A stretch of DNA of 64,000 nt. Origin: Candidatus Edwardsbacteria bacterium RifOxyA12_full_54_48 (GTDB lineage Bacteria; Edwardsbacteria; AC1; EtOH8). The stretch lies in the NCBI GenBank assembly GCA_001777915.1, contig MFFN01000001.1, positions 1-64,000 of the forward strand, read 5' to 3'. The stretch's first letter is position 1; each line of letters opens with the position of its first letter. Shown here one piece after another: positions 8,801 through 16,310 of the stretch. The position numbers and the translations under genes were made by a program. The notes beneath the pieces were generated by a model. The model worked only from the letters and a program-made list of their open reading frames with translations, searched no databases and was not told the origin of the DNA.

Positions 8801-9126
8801 CGGGGTTCAGCGTCAAGAATGAAGGCCAGGACCTGGTGGCTTTGGAGACCGTTCTGACCCCGGAACTTTTATCCGAAGGCCTTGCCCGGGAGCTGGTGCA
8901 CAAGATTCAGAACCTGCGGAAGGATTCCGGCCTGGAGGTGGCCGACCGGATCGGGATAACCTACTCGGGCGACGGGGAACTGGAGGCGGCCATGAAAGGG
9001 CATGACCGTTATATCAGAGCGGAGACGCTGGCGGTGACCCTGCAGCAGGACGGCATTGTGACAGGGCAAAAAATTGAGATCAACGGCAAAGAAATAACAA
9101 TAGCAATCAATCACGCACAAACCTAA
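5872..9126 (+). CDS. ileS: Isoleucine--tRNA ligase
   Basis: 1084 residues; charges tRNA-Ile with isoleucine in the cytoplasm. Order of parts: catalytic Rossmann domain with the HIGH region, CP1 editing domain with LVWTTTPWTLTSNTAVAV (about 223-240), KMSKS region, then the anticodon-binding and C-terminal domains. The signature motifs are unusual: the HIGH region reads PMGVHHAWGRT (about 55-65) and the KMSKS region DMHKSAGN (about 634-641). From memory, these variants occur in an IleRS lineage of Chloroflexi and some candidate phyla, so I read them as lineage features rather than damage. Two CxxC pairs (WCTRCG, CWRCH) and others may bind zinc. A DksA-type gene and lspA follow closely. Confidence 0.95.
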   Translation: MYQSVPQNLDFPELEKRIQKFWEDNRTFEKLAARNRGSAQKFRFIDGPITANNPMGVHHAWGRTYKDLYHRYKAMQGYDARYQNGFDCQGLWVEVEVEKELGFKSKKDIETYGIDRFVEKCKERVDKFSQVQTEQSRRLGYWMDWDNSYFTMAPDNNYAIWHFLKKCHDQGWIYRGTDVMPWCTRCGIALSDMEIATEGYQEMTHKSVYIRLPIQGRAKEYLLVWTTTPWTLTSNTAVAVHPDFIYLKVRQEGNVYYLAKGRKEVLKNDYQILSELPGRELVGLKYEGPFDHLPAQKGIEHRTVAWKEVTEEDGTGMVHIAPGCGKEDFALSKIENLKVVAPLDEAGVYLPGFDWLTGQNVGQAAEAIVEDLKKRGVLYYAHKFTHRYPECWRCHSELVFRLVDEWFISMGPVYDKPYGQVTAEEKNKSLRYRIMDSVKTARWIPDYGLDRELDWLKNMGDWCISKKRYWGLALPIFQCTCGSFEVVGGYQDLKTRAASGWDKFDGHTPHRPWVDQVRVKCSKCGKDASRIHDVGNPWLDAGIVMFSTVMPPEKCYTPDKDRSGKYRYDPSQAYPANREYWQQWFPAEFITESLQGQFRNWFYAILTMSTVLEGRAPFQCLLGHAQVKDEKGDDMHKSAGNSIPFDEAAGKIGADLMRWVFCCQNPVINLNFGYHMATEFKRKLLTLHNVYSFYITYAKLDGFVPRGKSLDKCQLTLLDRWILSELNLLVREARQKLDQYDAASVCKRLEAFTEDLSTWYVRRSRRRFWKSESDSDKEAAYLTLYTCLETMIRLMAPIMPFWAEEMYQNLVRSADASAPESVHLAQYPEANEKFIDQQLSQEMALVRKAVSLGHAARKDSKLKVRQPLARLLYKGEKQKDWTVVEKYQDIIKDEVNVKTVEAIDDPEKLIQYRAKGLVSKLGPRYKNLAGIVKDKVPGMTSEQVKQLMQDGKYTLETASMPVEVFIEDMEITTESKPGFSVKNEGQDLVALETVLTPELLSEGLARELVHKIQNLRKDSGLEVADRIGITYSGDGELEAAMKGHDRYIRAETLAVTLQQDGIVTGQKIEINGKEITIAINHAQT

Positions 9127-9141
9127 GGGGGAAAAATTGGT

Positions 9142-9540
9142 ATGAACAAAAAAGACCTGCAGCATTACGAGCAGAAACTGATCGCGGAGAGAAAACTCTG
9201 CCTGTCGGAGCTTAGCAGCATCGAGAACGGCGAACTGATGGTGAACCAGAAAGAGGCCTCCGGCGACCTGTCTTCGTACTCCTTTCATATGGCTGATCAG
9301 GGCTCCGATACCATGGAGAAGGAGAAGAGCGTTTTCCTGGTTTCCTCCAAAGGGAAGGACCTCTACGAGATCGACCAGGCTCTGTATCGGATGAAGGACG
9401 GCAAGTTCGGACCCTGCGAAAAGTGCGGCAAGGAGATCGAGAAGGACCGGTTGGATGCGGTGCCCTACGCCAAGCTGTGCATAAAATGCCGGATCGCTGA
9501 GGAGACCGAGATCAAGAATAAGAACAACCAATCTCGCTAG
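9142..9540 (+). CDS. TraR/DksA family C4 zinc-finger protein
   Basis: 132 residues. An N-terminal coiled coil (about 1-75) is followed by a C4 zinc finger: CEKCG at about 93-97 and CIKC at about 113-116. Members insert the coiled coil into the RNA polymerase secondary channel or act as general regulators. The coiled coil holds the acidic SDTMEKEKS segment typical of the short DksA-like (YocK/YteA) subgroup rather than E. coli DksA. It lies 15 bp after ileS with a GGGGGAAAAA leader and 7 bp before lspA, an arrangement seen in other bacteria. Confidence 0.9.
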   Translation: MNKKDLQHYEQKLIAERKLCLSELSSIENGELMVNQKEASGDLSSYSFHMADQGSDTMEKEKSVFLVSSKGKDLYEIDQALYRMKDGKFGPCEKCGKEIEKDRLDAVPYAKLCIKCRIAEETEIKNKNNQSR

Positions 9541-9547
9541 ACAGCCG

Positions 9548-10096
9548 GTGACCAACAACAGCCTCAATAACCGGGTGATCCTGATGGCAGTGGCCATTGT
9601 GGTCTTCTTTCTGGATCAGGCCAGCAAGATACTGGTGCAGGGTTCCATGGCGCTGGGAGAGAGCCGGCAGGTGCTGGGCGACCTGCTGCGTTTCAGCTAC
9701 ATTCTCAATCCCAACGGATTGATGGGCCTTTCCTTTGGCCCCTGGACCCGATATCTGTTGCTGCCGCTTTCCCTGGTGGCCCTGGCGGCCATAATATATT
9801 TCTATTATCGCTGGCAGGGAAGGAATGTTCTGGCGGCGGTGTCCCTGGGGATGATCCTGGCCGGGGCGGCCGGCAACCTGCTGGACCGTTTCCGCCAGGG
9901 GGCGGTGGTGGACTTCATCGACTGCGAGTTTCCCAATATCAGTCTGGCTCCCTTCAAGTGGGGCTTTATCAAGTTCGGCGGCTATCACCTGGAGCGCTGG
10001 TATACCTTCAATATTGCCGACAGCGCGGTGCTGATAGGGGTGATAATGCTGCTGCTGATCACCCTCAAGGAGGAATCGCAGTCCCCGCCCGAATGA
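9548..10096 (+). CDS. lspA: Lipoprotein signal peptidase (signal peptidase II)
   Basis: 182 residues, four predicted membrane helices; inner-membrane aspartyl protease that removes prolipoprotein signal peptides. The two catalytic aspartates are in GNLLDRFRQGAVVDFID (about D112) and FNIADSAV (about D158), with FFLDQASK near the N-terminus and LNPNGLMGLSFG where most families have NxGAAFG. The start is a GTG at 9548, 7 bp after the zinc-finger gene. The window encodes several lipobox proteins as substrates (24.1, 24.8 and 36.8 kb). It is slightly longer than E. coli LspA because of an insertion (FPNISLAPFKWGFIKFGG) before the second aspartate. Confidence 0.95.
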   Translation: MTNNSLNNRVILMAVAIVVFFLDQASKILVQGSMALGESRQVLGDLLRFSYILNPNGLMGLSFGPWTRYLLLPLSLVALAAIIYFYYRWQGRNVLAAVSLGMILAGAAGNLLDRFRQGAVVDFIDCEFPNISLAPFKWGFIKFGGYHLERWYTFNIADSAVLIGVIMLLLITLKEESQSPPE

Positions 10097-10184
10097 AGGC
10101 GCCCTGCGGGAGTTGATCATCCTTGTTTTTGAAGGTTTTCTATAAACCCTATTCATCATTGCAACACCCAATGTATTGCGGATA

Positions 10185-12587
10185 ATGAACCGTTTTTCAA
10201 ATATATGCTGGCGGCAGCCTTCAAAAAGCTGGCCGCTGTTGTTGTTTATCGGGTGCTTGATCCTGTATCCCCCGACATCCGGTCAGGCCCAAGAGCCGGA
10301 GATATTATTCGATGACATGCTTCAGAACGAAAACTCCAACACTGCGCCTGCCCCTCTTGAAACCCAGGGCGACAGCCTCCGGACAGCAGCCGACGACCCC
10401 TGGGAACTGCCCGGCGACGACAGCAGCCGGACGGCCATCAGGTACCGGGCCAACACTATAGAATACGATGTCGGGAACAGCCTGATCCAGCTGTCGGGCG
10501 ATGCCCAGGTGCGCTACAAGGATATCAAGGTGGTGGGCGACACCATCGAATTCGACACCAGGCGGCAGACCCTGACGGTGCGGAAGGACCCGGTGCTGTA
10601 CGACCGCAGCGACTCCATCTACGGCGACCGGATGGTGTATGACTTCAAGGCCCGAAGGGGCTGGATATACAACGGCCGGACCAAGTTCGACCGGGGGCGC
10701 TACTGGGGGAGGAAGATCCGGCAGGTGGAGGCGCGCACCCTGAATGTCGACTATGGAAAATACACCACCTGCGACGCCGACACTCCTCATTACTATTTTT
10801 GGTCCCGGCGGATGAAGATCTATCTGGATGACAAGATCGTCGTTCAGCCGGTGGTGCTGTGCTTCAGCGATGTCCCGGTGCTGGCCATTCCCTTTTGGTT
10901 CTTTCCCTTAAGAAGGGACCGGCACTCCGGCTTCATGGTGCCGCGCTTCGGGTCCAGCGCCTACGAGGGGGTGTTCGCCAAGAACATCGCCTATTACCAG
11001 GTGATCAGCGACCAGGCCGACGCCATGGTGGCGGTGGACATGCTGGAGAAGGTGGGTTGGCGCGGCAATTTGGAGGCCCGCTACATCCGCCCGGGAAAAA
11101 TCTCCTCCAACCTCAATTTTTCCTACCTGGAGGACAAGGCCCCGCTCCGCAAAAGATGGACCCTGAACGGCCTCTATCAGCATACCCTGGGAAGAAGGAC
11201 CTCCATCTCCGGTGCTGGTAATTTTGTCAGCGACAAATCCTACAGCCGGGATTTCTCCGAATCCCTGGAGGAGAGACTGGATCGGAACCTGCACTCCTAT
11301 TTTTCCTTCAACCACTCCTGGAGCCGGGCATCAATGCGGGCGGCGCTGGACCATTACGATAATCTGGACCTCCAGACCACCTCCAGCCGGCTGCCGGAGG
11401 TTTCCTTCAGCCTGTACCAGAAGGAGCTGATACCGGGCATTCTCAACCTATCCGGCAACAGCCTGGCCCTGGTGCAGAGGAACAGCGATTCCCTGAGCGT
11501 CAGCCTGAGGGAGGGCTGGGATAACCGGGCCGAGCTGGGCTCCAACATCAAGCTTCTCCGATGGATCAGCCTGAATCCGCGGCTGACCCTGAGGGGCACC
11601 TGGTTCGACCGGGACGTCTTCGGCCGGCCCAACGCCTGGCGCTGGCTGTATTCCGGCGGCCTTTCGGCCACCACCACCCTGTATGGCATCCTGCCCCTGA
11701 AGATCGGCCCGTTGCATGGTTTTCGGCACGTGCTCCAGCCCAGCCTGTCCTATTCCTACGCCCCGGAGATCAACCAGTCCCGGTTCCAAAACTTCGGCTC
11801 CATCGGAGGTATGTACCGCCAGAGCTCAATGAGCCTGTCGTTGAACAATAGTTTCCAGACCCGGTATCCCAAGGGAAAGGAGACGGTCAAGCTGGACCTG
11901 GCCTCGGCATCGCTGGGGGCCAACTACAACTATCTCAGCACCGATAAAAAATGGTCCAGCATCAGCTTCAACAGCAGCCTGCTTCCCGGCAACCGATATT
12001 TTGATTGCCGTCTCAGTTCCTATTACGATCCCTATCTGCGGCGGTCCGATAACACCAGTCTGTATCTGGGGCTGAGGTTCTCCGGGACCTGGCTGGGCAA
12101 AAAAGAGATTGTGCCCGATTCCGTCGGGCGGGACACCTCGGTTGTTTCGCCCCAGGATGAGGCCAGCATTGACCTGCCGGATTCACTATTGACTGCCTCC
12201 ATTGATACCCTGAAAGCAGATTCACTTAAAGCGGATAGCCTGACCATTAGGGAAGCCCCGCCCAAGGCCAAGAACGGCCTGCCCTGGTCGTTCAATCTGG
12301 GCTACGACCAGAACTGGAGCCGCTATTACGACAACGCCAATCTGCAGGGGACATTGAACTTTGACATCACCAAGAACTGGAAGGTCAGCTACGGCAAGTA
12401 TTACAATTTTAAGGCCGGGGAGATGGTGTCCGAGAGCTACTCTATCTATCGGGACCTGCACTGCTGGGAGGCCAGGTTTAGCAGCACCCGAAGCGGCGTT
12501 TACTGGTCATACGAATTCCGGATAAACCTGAAGGCCATTCCGGAGCTGAAGATCCACATACCAAAATCGGGCAGTTCGGGGTACTAA
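10185..12587 (+). CDS. lptD: LPS-assembly protein LptD-like outer-membrane protein
   Basis: 800 residues from the ATG at 10185; a TTG three codons upstream (10176) is possible. A signal peptide (SWPLLLFIGCLILYPPTSGQA) is followed by an acidic linker, then an OstA/LptA-like beta-jellyroll (about 90-195, IRYRANTIEYDVGNSLIQL), the LptD boundary motif YTTCDADTPHYYFWSRRMKI, and a long beta-barrel rich in Tyr/Trp/Ser strands. It resembles LptD-like proteins of the FCB group. It would insert lipopolysaccharide in the outer leaflet; the cysteine pattern of E. coli LptD is missing. The gene stands 88 bp after lspA; the LpxH-like gene at 23.2 kb supports a lipid A-bearing outer membrane. Confidence 0.85.
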   Translation: MNRFSNICWRQPSKSWPLLLFIGCLILYPPTSGQAQEPEILFDDMLQNENSNTAPAPLETQGDSLRTAADDPWELPGDDSSRTAIRYRANTIEYDVGNSLIQLSGDAQVRYKDIKVVGDTIEFDTRRQTLTVRKDPVLYDRSDSIYGDRMVYDFKARRGWIYNGRTKFDRGRYWGRKIRQVEARTLNVDYGKYTTCDADTPHYYFWSRRMKIYLDDKIVVQPVVLCFSDVPVLAIPFWFFPLRRDRHSGFMVPRFGSSAYEGVFAKNIAYYQVISDQADAMVAVDMLEKVGWRGNLEARYIRPGKISSNLNFSYLEDKAPLRKRWTLNGLYQHTLGRRTSISGAGNFVSDKSYSRDFSESLEERLDRNLHSYFSFNHSWSRASMRAALDHYDNLDLQTTSSRLPEVSFSLYQKELIPGILNLSGNSLALVQRNSDSLSVSLREGWDNRAELGSNIKLLRWISLNPRLTLRGTWFDRDVFGRPNAWRWLYSGGLSATTTLYGILPLKIGPLHGFRHVLQPSLSYSYAPEINQSRFQNFGSIGGMYRQSSMSLSLNNSFQTRYPKGKETVKLDLASASLGANYNYLSTDKKWSSISFNSSLLPGNRYFDCRLSSYYDPYLRRSDNTSLYLGLRFSGTWLGKKEIVPDSVGRDTSVVSPQDEASIDLPDSLLTASIDTLKADSLKADSLTIREAPPKAKNGLPWSFNLGYDQNWSRYYDNANLQGTLNFDITKNWKVSYGKYYNFKAGEMVSESYSIYRDLHCWEARFSSTRSGVYWSYEFRINLKAIPELKIHIPKSGSSGY

Positions 12588-12600
12588 AATATTATTTTGA

Positions 12601-13353
12601 ATGAATATGATACAAGTAACTAACCTGTCAAAACATTTTACCGATAAGAAACTGGGGCTGATTAAGGCAGTTGACAATGTCAACTTTACCTGCACCGCCA
12701 GCAGAATATTCGGATTATTGGGGCCCAATGGAGCAGGAAAGACAACCACCCTGCGGATGATAGCGACAATACTGAACCCAACCGGTGGTATGATAAAAGT
12801 CGGAGGGTTCGATACCGTAAGCCAATCGGATAAAGTACGAAACCTTATTGGTTTTTTAACCGGCGATACCGGTTTATACGACAGAATGACGGGCCGCGAG
12901 ACGCTGTATTATTTCGGTAAATTGTATGGCTTTGGCAATGATGAAATAAGACAGCAATTGGAAAAGCTTTCAGAGCAATTCGGCCTGGCGGATTTTATCG
13001 ACCGACGAGTCGGCATGATGTCCACCGGGATGAAACAGAAAATATCGCTGGCCCGGACCATGATCCACAATCCCAGGGTGCTGATATTAGACGAACCGAC
13101 AACCGGACTTGATATCATAACGACCAGAAATATCGTAAATTTCATACATCATTGCCGGGATGAAGGAAAGTGCATCTTGTTCTCAACGCATATTATGTAC
13201 GAAGCCGAGGCCCTGTGCGATGAAATTGCTTTTATAAATAAAGGAAGGATTTTGGATTGCGGCAGCGCTGCAGAATTGAAGATGCGCTATAAACAGACAA
13301 ACCTGGAGGATGTTTTTTTTAATCTGATGGGGGTTTCCAATGAAACTCATTAA
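12601..13353 (+). CDS. ABC transporter ATP-binding protein (NatA/ABC-2 type)
   Basis: 250 residues, one nucleotide-binding domain. Walker [11 protein letters not shown] (about 41-50), signature [12 protein letters not shown] (about 140) and Walker [13 protein letters not shown] (about 160-171) are all intact. The next gene, overlapping by 14 bp, is an ABC-2 permease of the NatB/YhaP kind, so the pair forms an exporter. NatAB pumps sodium in Bacillus, but the substrate cannot be read here. Codon use is more AT-rich than in the genes on either side, which suggests later acquisition. Confidence 0.9.
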   Translation: MNMIQVTNLSKHFTDKKLGLIKAVDNVNFTCTASRIFGLLGPNGAGKTTTLRMIATILNPTGGMIKVGGFDTVSQSDKVRNLIGFLTGDTGLYDRMTGRETLYYFGKLYGFGNDEIRQQLEKLSEQFGLADFIDRRVGMMSTGMKQKISLARTMIHNPRVLILDEPTTGLDIITTRNIVNFIHHCRDEGKCILFSTHIMYEAEALCDEIAFINKGRILDCGSAAELKMRYKQTNLEDVFFNLMGVSNETH

Positions 13354-14524
13354 AATAAAAACCGTTTTTATTAAAGAATTGCGGGATACAATAAGGGACA
13401 GGAGCACCATTTTTACTGTTATATTGCTGCCGCTGGTCATCTACCCGCTAATGTTTCTCGGAATGGGTTTGTTATTAGGGAGACAATCGCTTAAAGAGGA
13501 AGGCAAGATCTCGCAAATTGCCGTGCAGAATAACGCCGCCCCGCCCCGCCTGATAGAATTGATCGAAGCCGATAAAAAGTTAAAAATAACCAATAACACC
13601 AACCCCCAATCCGCCCTGAATGGAGGCAAAATTCAGGCGGTGATAAACATTTCAGAAGATAGCGTATCCTCCGGGAATGCTCGGACTAAATTAAGTGTTT
13701 TATACGATGCCTCCAGCCGAAATTCCAAAGTTGCCATGGATCGGCTGCGGGGATTATTCGAAAAGTATCGTCATCAATTGATAATAGACCGATTGATTCA
13801 AAGCAGGATGGATACGATAATTATAAACCCATTCCAGACAGATTTTCAAAATATCGCCTCATCCCAAAAGATGGGTGGATTTCTGATGGGGACAATCATT
13901 CCGTATATGATAGTTATGCTGATCTGCATCGGAGCTGTTTATCCCGCCATGGACATTACCGCCGGTGAAAAAGAACGAAAAACCATTGAAACACTGCTGG
14001 TCAGCAATATAAGCCGCAATGAGATCGTAACCGGGAAAATGCTGACGGTGATAACCTTGGGCCTTGTCACTGCGGTGCTTGGTTTAATGAGCCTGGCTCT
14101 GACCATACTTTCCGGCCTTTCCGTCTTTTCAGTAAATAAAATCCAAACCAGCCTTTCAATTTCACCGGGCGCGGTGGCTTTTTCTTTGCTTACACTCATT
14201 CCAACCGCAATCGTAATCGTTTCCGTGATGCTGATGATAGGCAGCTATGCCCGCACGGTTAAGGAGGGGAGCGCTTACGGATCTTATTTTATGATGGCTG
14301 TTATAATGTTAGCCATGGGTTCGATGGTTCCGATGGAAGCATCTTCCAACTTATTCGCGATTCCGATATTAAATACGGCGCTGTGCCAAAAAGAACTTTT
14401 GATGGGAGTTTTTAATTGGCAGCATATTATGTTAGCGGTACTGACCAGCAGCTTTTTGGCTTGTATTTCCGTAGGGATAACTGTAGCTATATTCAAACAA
14501 GAGAGTGTATTGTTTCGAAGTTAA
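13340..14524 (+). CDS. ABC-2 type permease (NatB-like)
   Basis: 394 residues: one N-terminal membrane helix (about 22-45), a soluble extracytoplasmic domain (about 50-180) and about five to six C-terminal helices. The block DITAGEKERKTIETLLVSN followed by GKMLTV is the hallmark cytoplasmic loop of the NatB / ABC-2 family. Its start overlaps the end of the ATPase gene by 14 bp. Like its partner it is AT-richer than the surrounding housekeeping genes. Substrate unknown. Confidence 0.88.
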   Translation: MKLIKIKTVFIKELRDTIRDRSTIFTVILLPLVIYPLMFLGMGLLLGRQSLKEEGKISQIAVQNNAAPPRLIELIEADKKLKITNNTNPQSALNGGKIQAVINISEDSVSSGNARTKLSVLYDASSRNSKVAMDRLRGLFEKYRHQLIIDRLIQSRMDTIIINPFQTDFQNIASSQKMGGFLMGTIIPYMIVMLICIGAVYPAMDITAGEKERKTIETLLVSNISRNEIVTGKMLTVITLGLVTAVLGLMSLALTILSGLSVFSVNKIQTSLSISPGAVAFSLLTLIPTAIVIVSVMLMIGSYARTVKEGSAYGSYFMMAVIMLAMGSMVPMEASSNLFAIPILNTALCQKELLMGVFNWQHIMLAVLTSSFLACISVGITVAIFKQESVLFRS

Positions 14525-14621
14525 TATTCCCATTAGCAAATCAGTTAATTTTGTATATCTACTAACATAAACAGCAACCCAAGGTATTATTTTACAGCCC
14601 ATTGATCCCCAGCCGTTTATC

Positions 14622-14650
14622 TTGACGGTATAATTTTTATCTGTTATAAT
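14622..14650 (+). promoter_or_regulatory. Strong sigma-70-like promoter of tRNA-Leu
   Basis: TTGACG (14622-14627), a 17-bp spacer and a perfect TATAAT (14645-14650), 25 bp upstream of the tRNA. The rest of the gap 14525-14621 shows nothing I can name. Confidence 0.75.
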
Positions 14651-14674
14651 CATCTTTTATATCAATAATATCCA

Positions 14675-14759
14675 GCGAGGGTGGCGGAACTGGCAGACGC
14701 GCCAGACTTAGGATCTGGTGCCGCAAGGCGTGGGGGTTCAAATCCCCCCCTTCGTACCA
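14675..14759 (+). tRNA. tRNA-Leu (anticodon TAG)
   Basis: 85 nt including an encoded CCA. The acceptor stem GCGAGGG pairs with CCTTCGT (two G-U pairs). The anticodon stem CCAGA/TCTGG encloses the loop CTTAGGA with TAG at 14709-14711. A long variable arm (TGCCGCAAGGCGT) marks it as a class II tRNA. The T arm GGGGGTTCAAATCCCCC is normal. Confidence 0.95.
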
Positions 14760-14762
14760 AAA

Positions 14763-14867
14763 TCACCTCTCCCCTATCCCTCTCCTAAAGTTCAGCCTTC
14801 GTAGCCGCAGCATACTTTTTTGGGTCAAGGCTCACTACGGCGAAGTAGGCCGTTAGGAGAGGGAAGT
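14763..14867 (+). repeat. Dispersed palindrome of the CCTCTCCTAA/TTAGGAGAGG type, carrying an internal insertion
   Basis: Outer arms CCTCTCCTAAAG and TTAGGAGAGGGAAGTG match the compact copy near 63.3 kb, where only a few bases separate the arms. Here about 60 bases intervene, themselves flanked by imperfect inverted ends (GCCTTCGTAGC and GCGAAGTAGGC). The element begins directly after the tRNA; it holds no gene. Confidence 0.55.
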
Positions 14868-14965
14868 GCCTGCACTGAGTAAAGCAAACCAAATAACATA
14901 CGAAGTGGTGAGGTCCGCCGACAAAGAGAAACAAAAAATTCAATATACAAATCTAAGGAGCCGTT

Positions 14966-16279
14966 TTGAAAGTCGAGATCAAAGAGCCCAAATCCTGGCA
15001 GAGGATATTCGAGATAGAGGTGCCCAGCCAGCAGTTGAATGAGGCCATCGAGGACCTGTACCAGGAGTACGGCCGAAAGGCCAAGATTCCGGGCTTCCGC
15101 CCCGGCAGGGTGCCCCGGACGGTGCTGGAGGCCAGGTTCGGCAAGGGCATCGAGGCCGAGGCCATCGAGCGTCTGGTGCCGGAATCGTATGAAAAGGCCC
15201 TGGTGGAGAACAAGCTGGTGCCGGTCAACCGGGCGGTGATCTCGGACCTGGACATCACCGGAGATAAAATACTGAAATTCAAGGCCACCTTCGAGGTCCT
15301 GCCGGCCATCACCCTCAAACGATACCAGGGCCTGCCGGCGGTCAAGCGTTTGCGCCAGGTGGCCGATGAAGACGTGGTCCGGGAGATCGAGTTCCTGCAG
15401 AACATCTACGCCGAGTACAACACGGTGGACCGAGCTTCGGCCCAGGGCGACCGGGTGATCATCGATTTCAAACCGGTCTCCGGGGTGGACCACCCCGAGA
15501 AATCCCAGGGTGAGAATTATACCATCGATCTGGGGGCGGCCCAGGTGCTGCCGGAGTTCAATGACAATCTGACCGGGGTCAAGGCCGGCGACGTCAAGGA
15601 TATATCGGTCCAGTACAAGAATGACTACCAGGCCCAGGAGCTGGCCGGCAAGACGGTGGTCTTCCAGGTGACGGTCAAGGAGATCAAGCAGAAGAAACAG
15701 CCGGAGCTGAACGATGATTTCGCCAAGAAGGTCAGCGAGTACCAGACCATAGGGGAACTTCGGGAGAAGATCAAATCAGGCATGATCGCCCGGGCCGAGG
15801 CCGAGGCCATGGAGGGGGTGCGGATCCAGGCGGTCAACGCCATGATAGACGAGAACCCGGTGGAGCTGCCGGAATCTCTGGTAAAGGAGCAGACCCAGAG
15901 CATGGTGGCCGAGGCCAAGGAAAGACACCTGCGCCAGCACAACCATCCCGACAAAAAGGACTGCCCGGAATGCGGCTGGGACCAGGAGAAGATGCTGGCC
16001 CAGTATAAGCCGGCCGCCCTGTGGAAGATAAAGGAGGACCTGTTCCTGGCCCAGGTGGTCAAGGCCGAGAACATCCAGGCCGGGCCGGAGGAGATCGAAG
16101 AGGCCATAGAGGACTGGGCCCGGCACAACCGCACCGATCCGGCCGAGATCAGAAAGGTATTGCAAAAAAATCCGGAGCGGATGGACGACCTCAAGGACCG
16201 CCTGGCCGCCAACAAAGCCGGGCAGATGCTGGCCCAGTGGGCCGAGGTCAAACTGGAGAAGATCGCGGACAAGAAATAA
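14966..16279 (+). CDS. tig: Trigger factor (ribosome-associated chaperone / prolyl isomerase)
   Basis: 437 residues. The ribosome-binding N-domain has the signature GFRPGRVPRTVLEARFG (about 45-61). A PPIase-like middle domain (about 150-235, from GDRVIIDFKPVSG) and a helical C-domain follow. It binds nascent chains at the ribosomal exit tunnel. The start is TTG 14966 behind TAAGGAG (14953-14959); no ATG fits. Oddity: in the C-domain, residues about 321-336 contain HLRQHNHPDKKDCPEC, a pair of histidines followed by CxxC, a possible zinc site not found in classical trigger factor. The PPIase active-site region is divergent. Confidence 0.93.
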   Translation: MKVEIKEPKSWQRIFEIEVPSQQLNEAIEDLYQEYGRKAKIPGFRPGRVPRTVLEARFGKGIEAEAIERLVPESYEKALVENKLVPVNRAVISDLDITGDKILKFKATFEVLPAITLKRYQGLPAVKRLRQVADEDVVREIEFLQNIYAEYNTVDRASAQGDRVIIDFKPVSGVDHPEKSQGENYTIDLGAAQVLPEFNDNLTGVKAGDVKDISVQYKNDYQAQELAGKTVVFQVTVKEIKQKKQPELNDDFAKKVSEYQTIGELREKIKSGMIARAEAEAMEGVRIQAVNAMIDENPVELPESLVKEQTQSMVAEAKERHLRQHNHPDKKDCPECGWDQEKMLAQYKPAALWKIKEDLFLAQVVKAENIQAGPEEIEEAIEDWARHNRTDPAEIRKVLQKNPERMDDLKDRLAANKAGQMLAQWAEVKLEKIADKK

Positions 16280-16310
16280 TCAATAATTCAACCTAAATGG
16301 GGGCCGAGTA

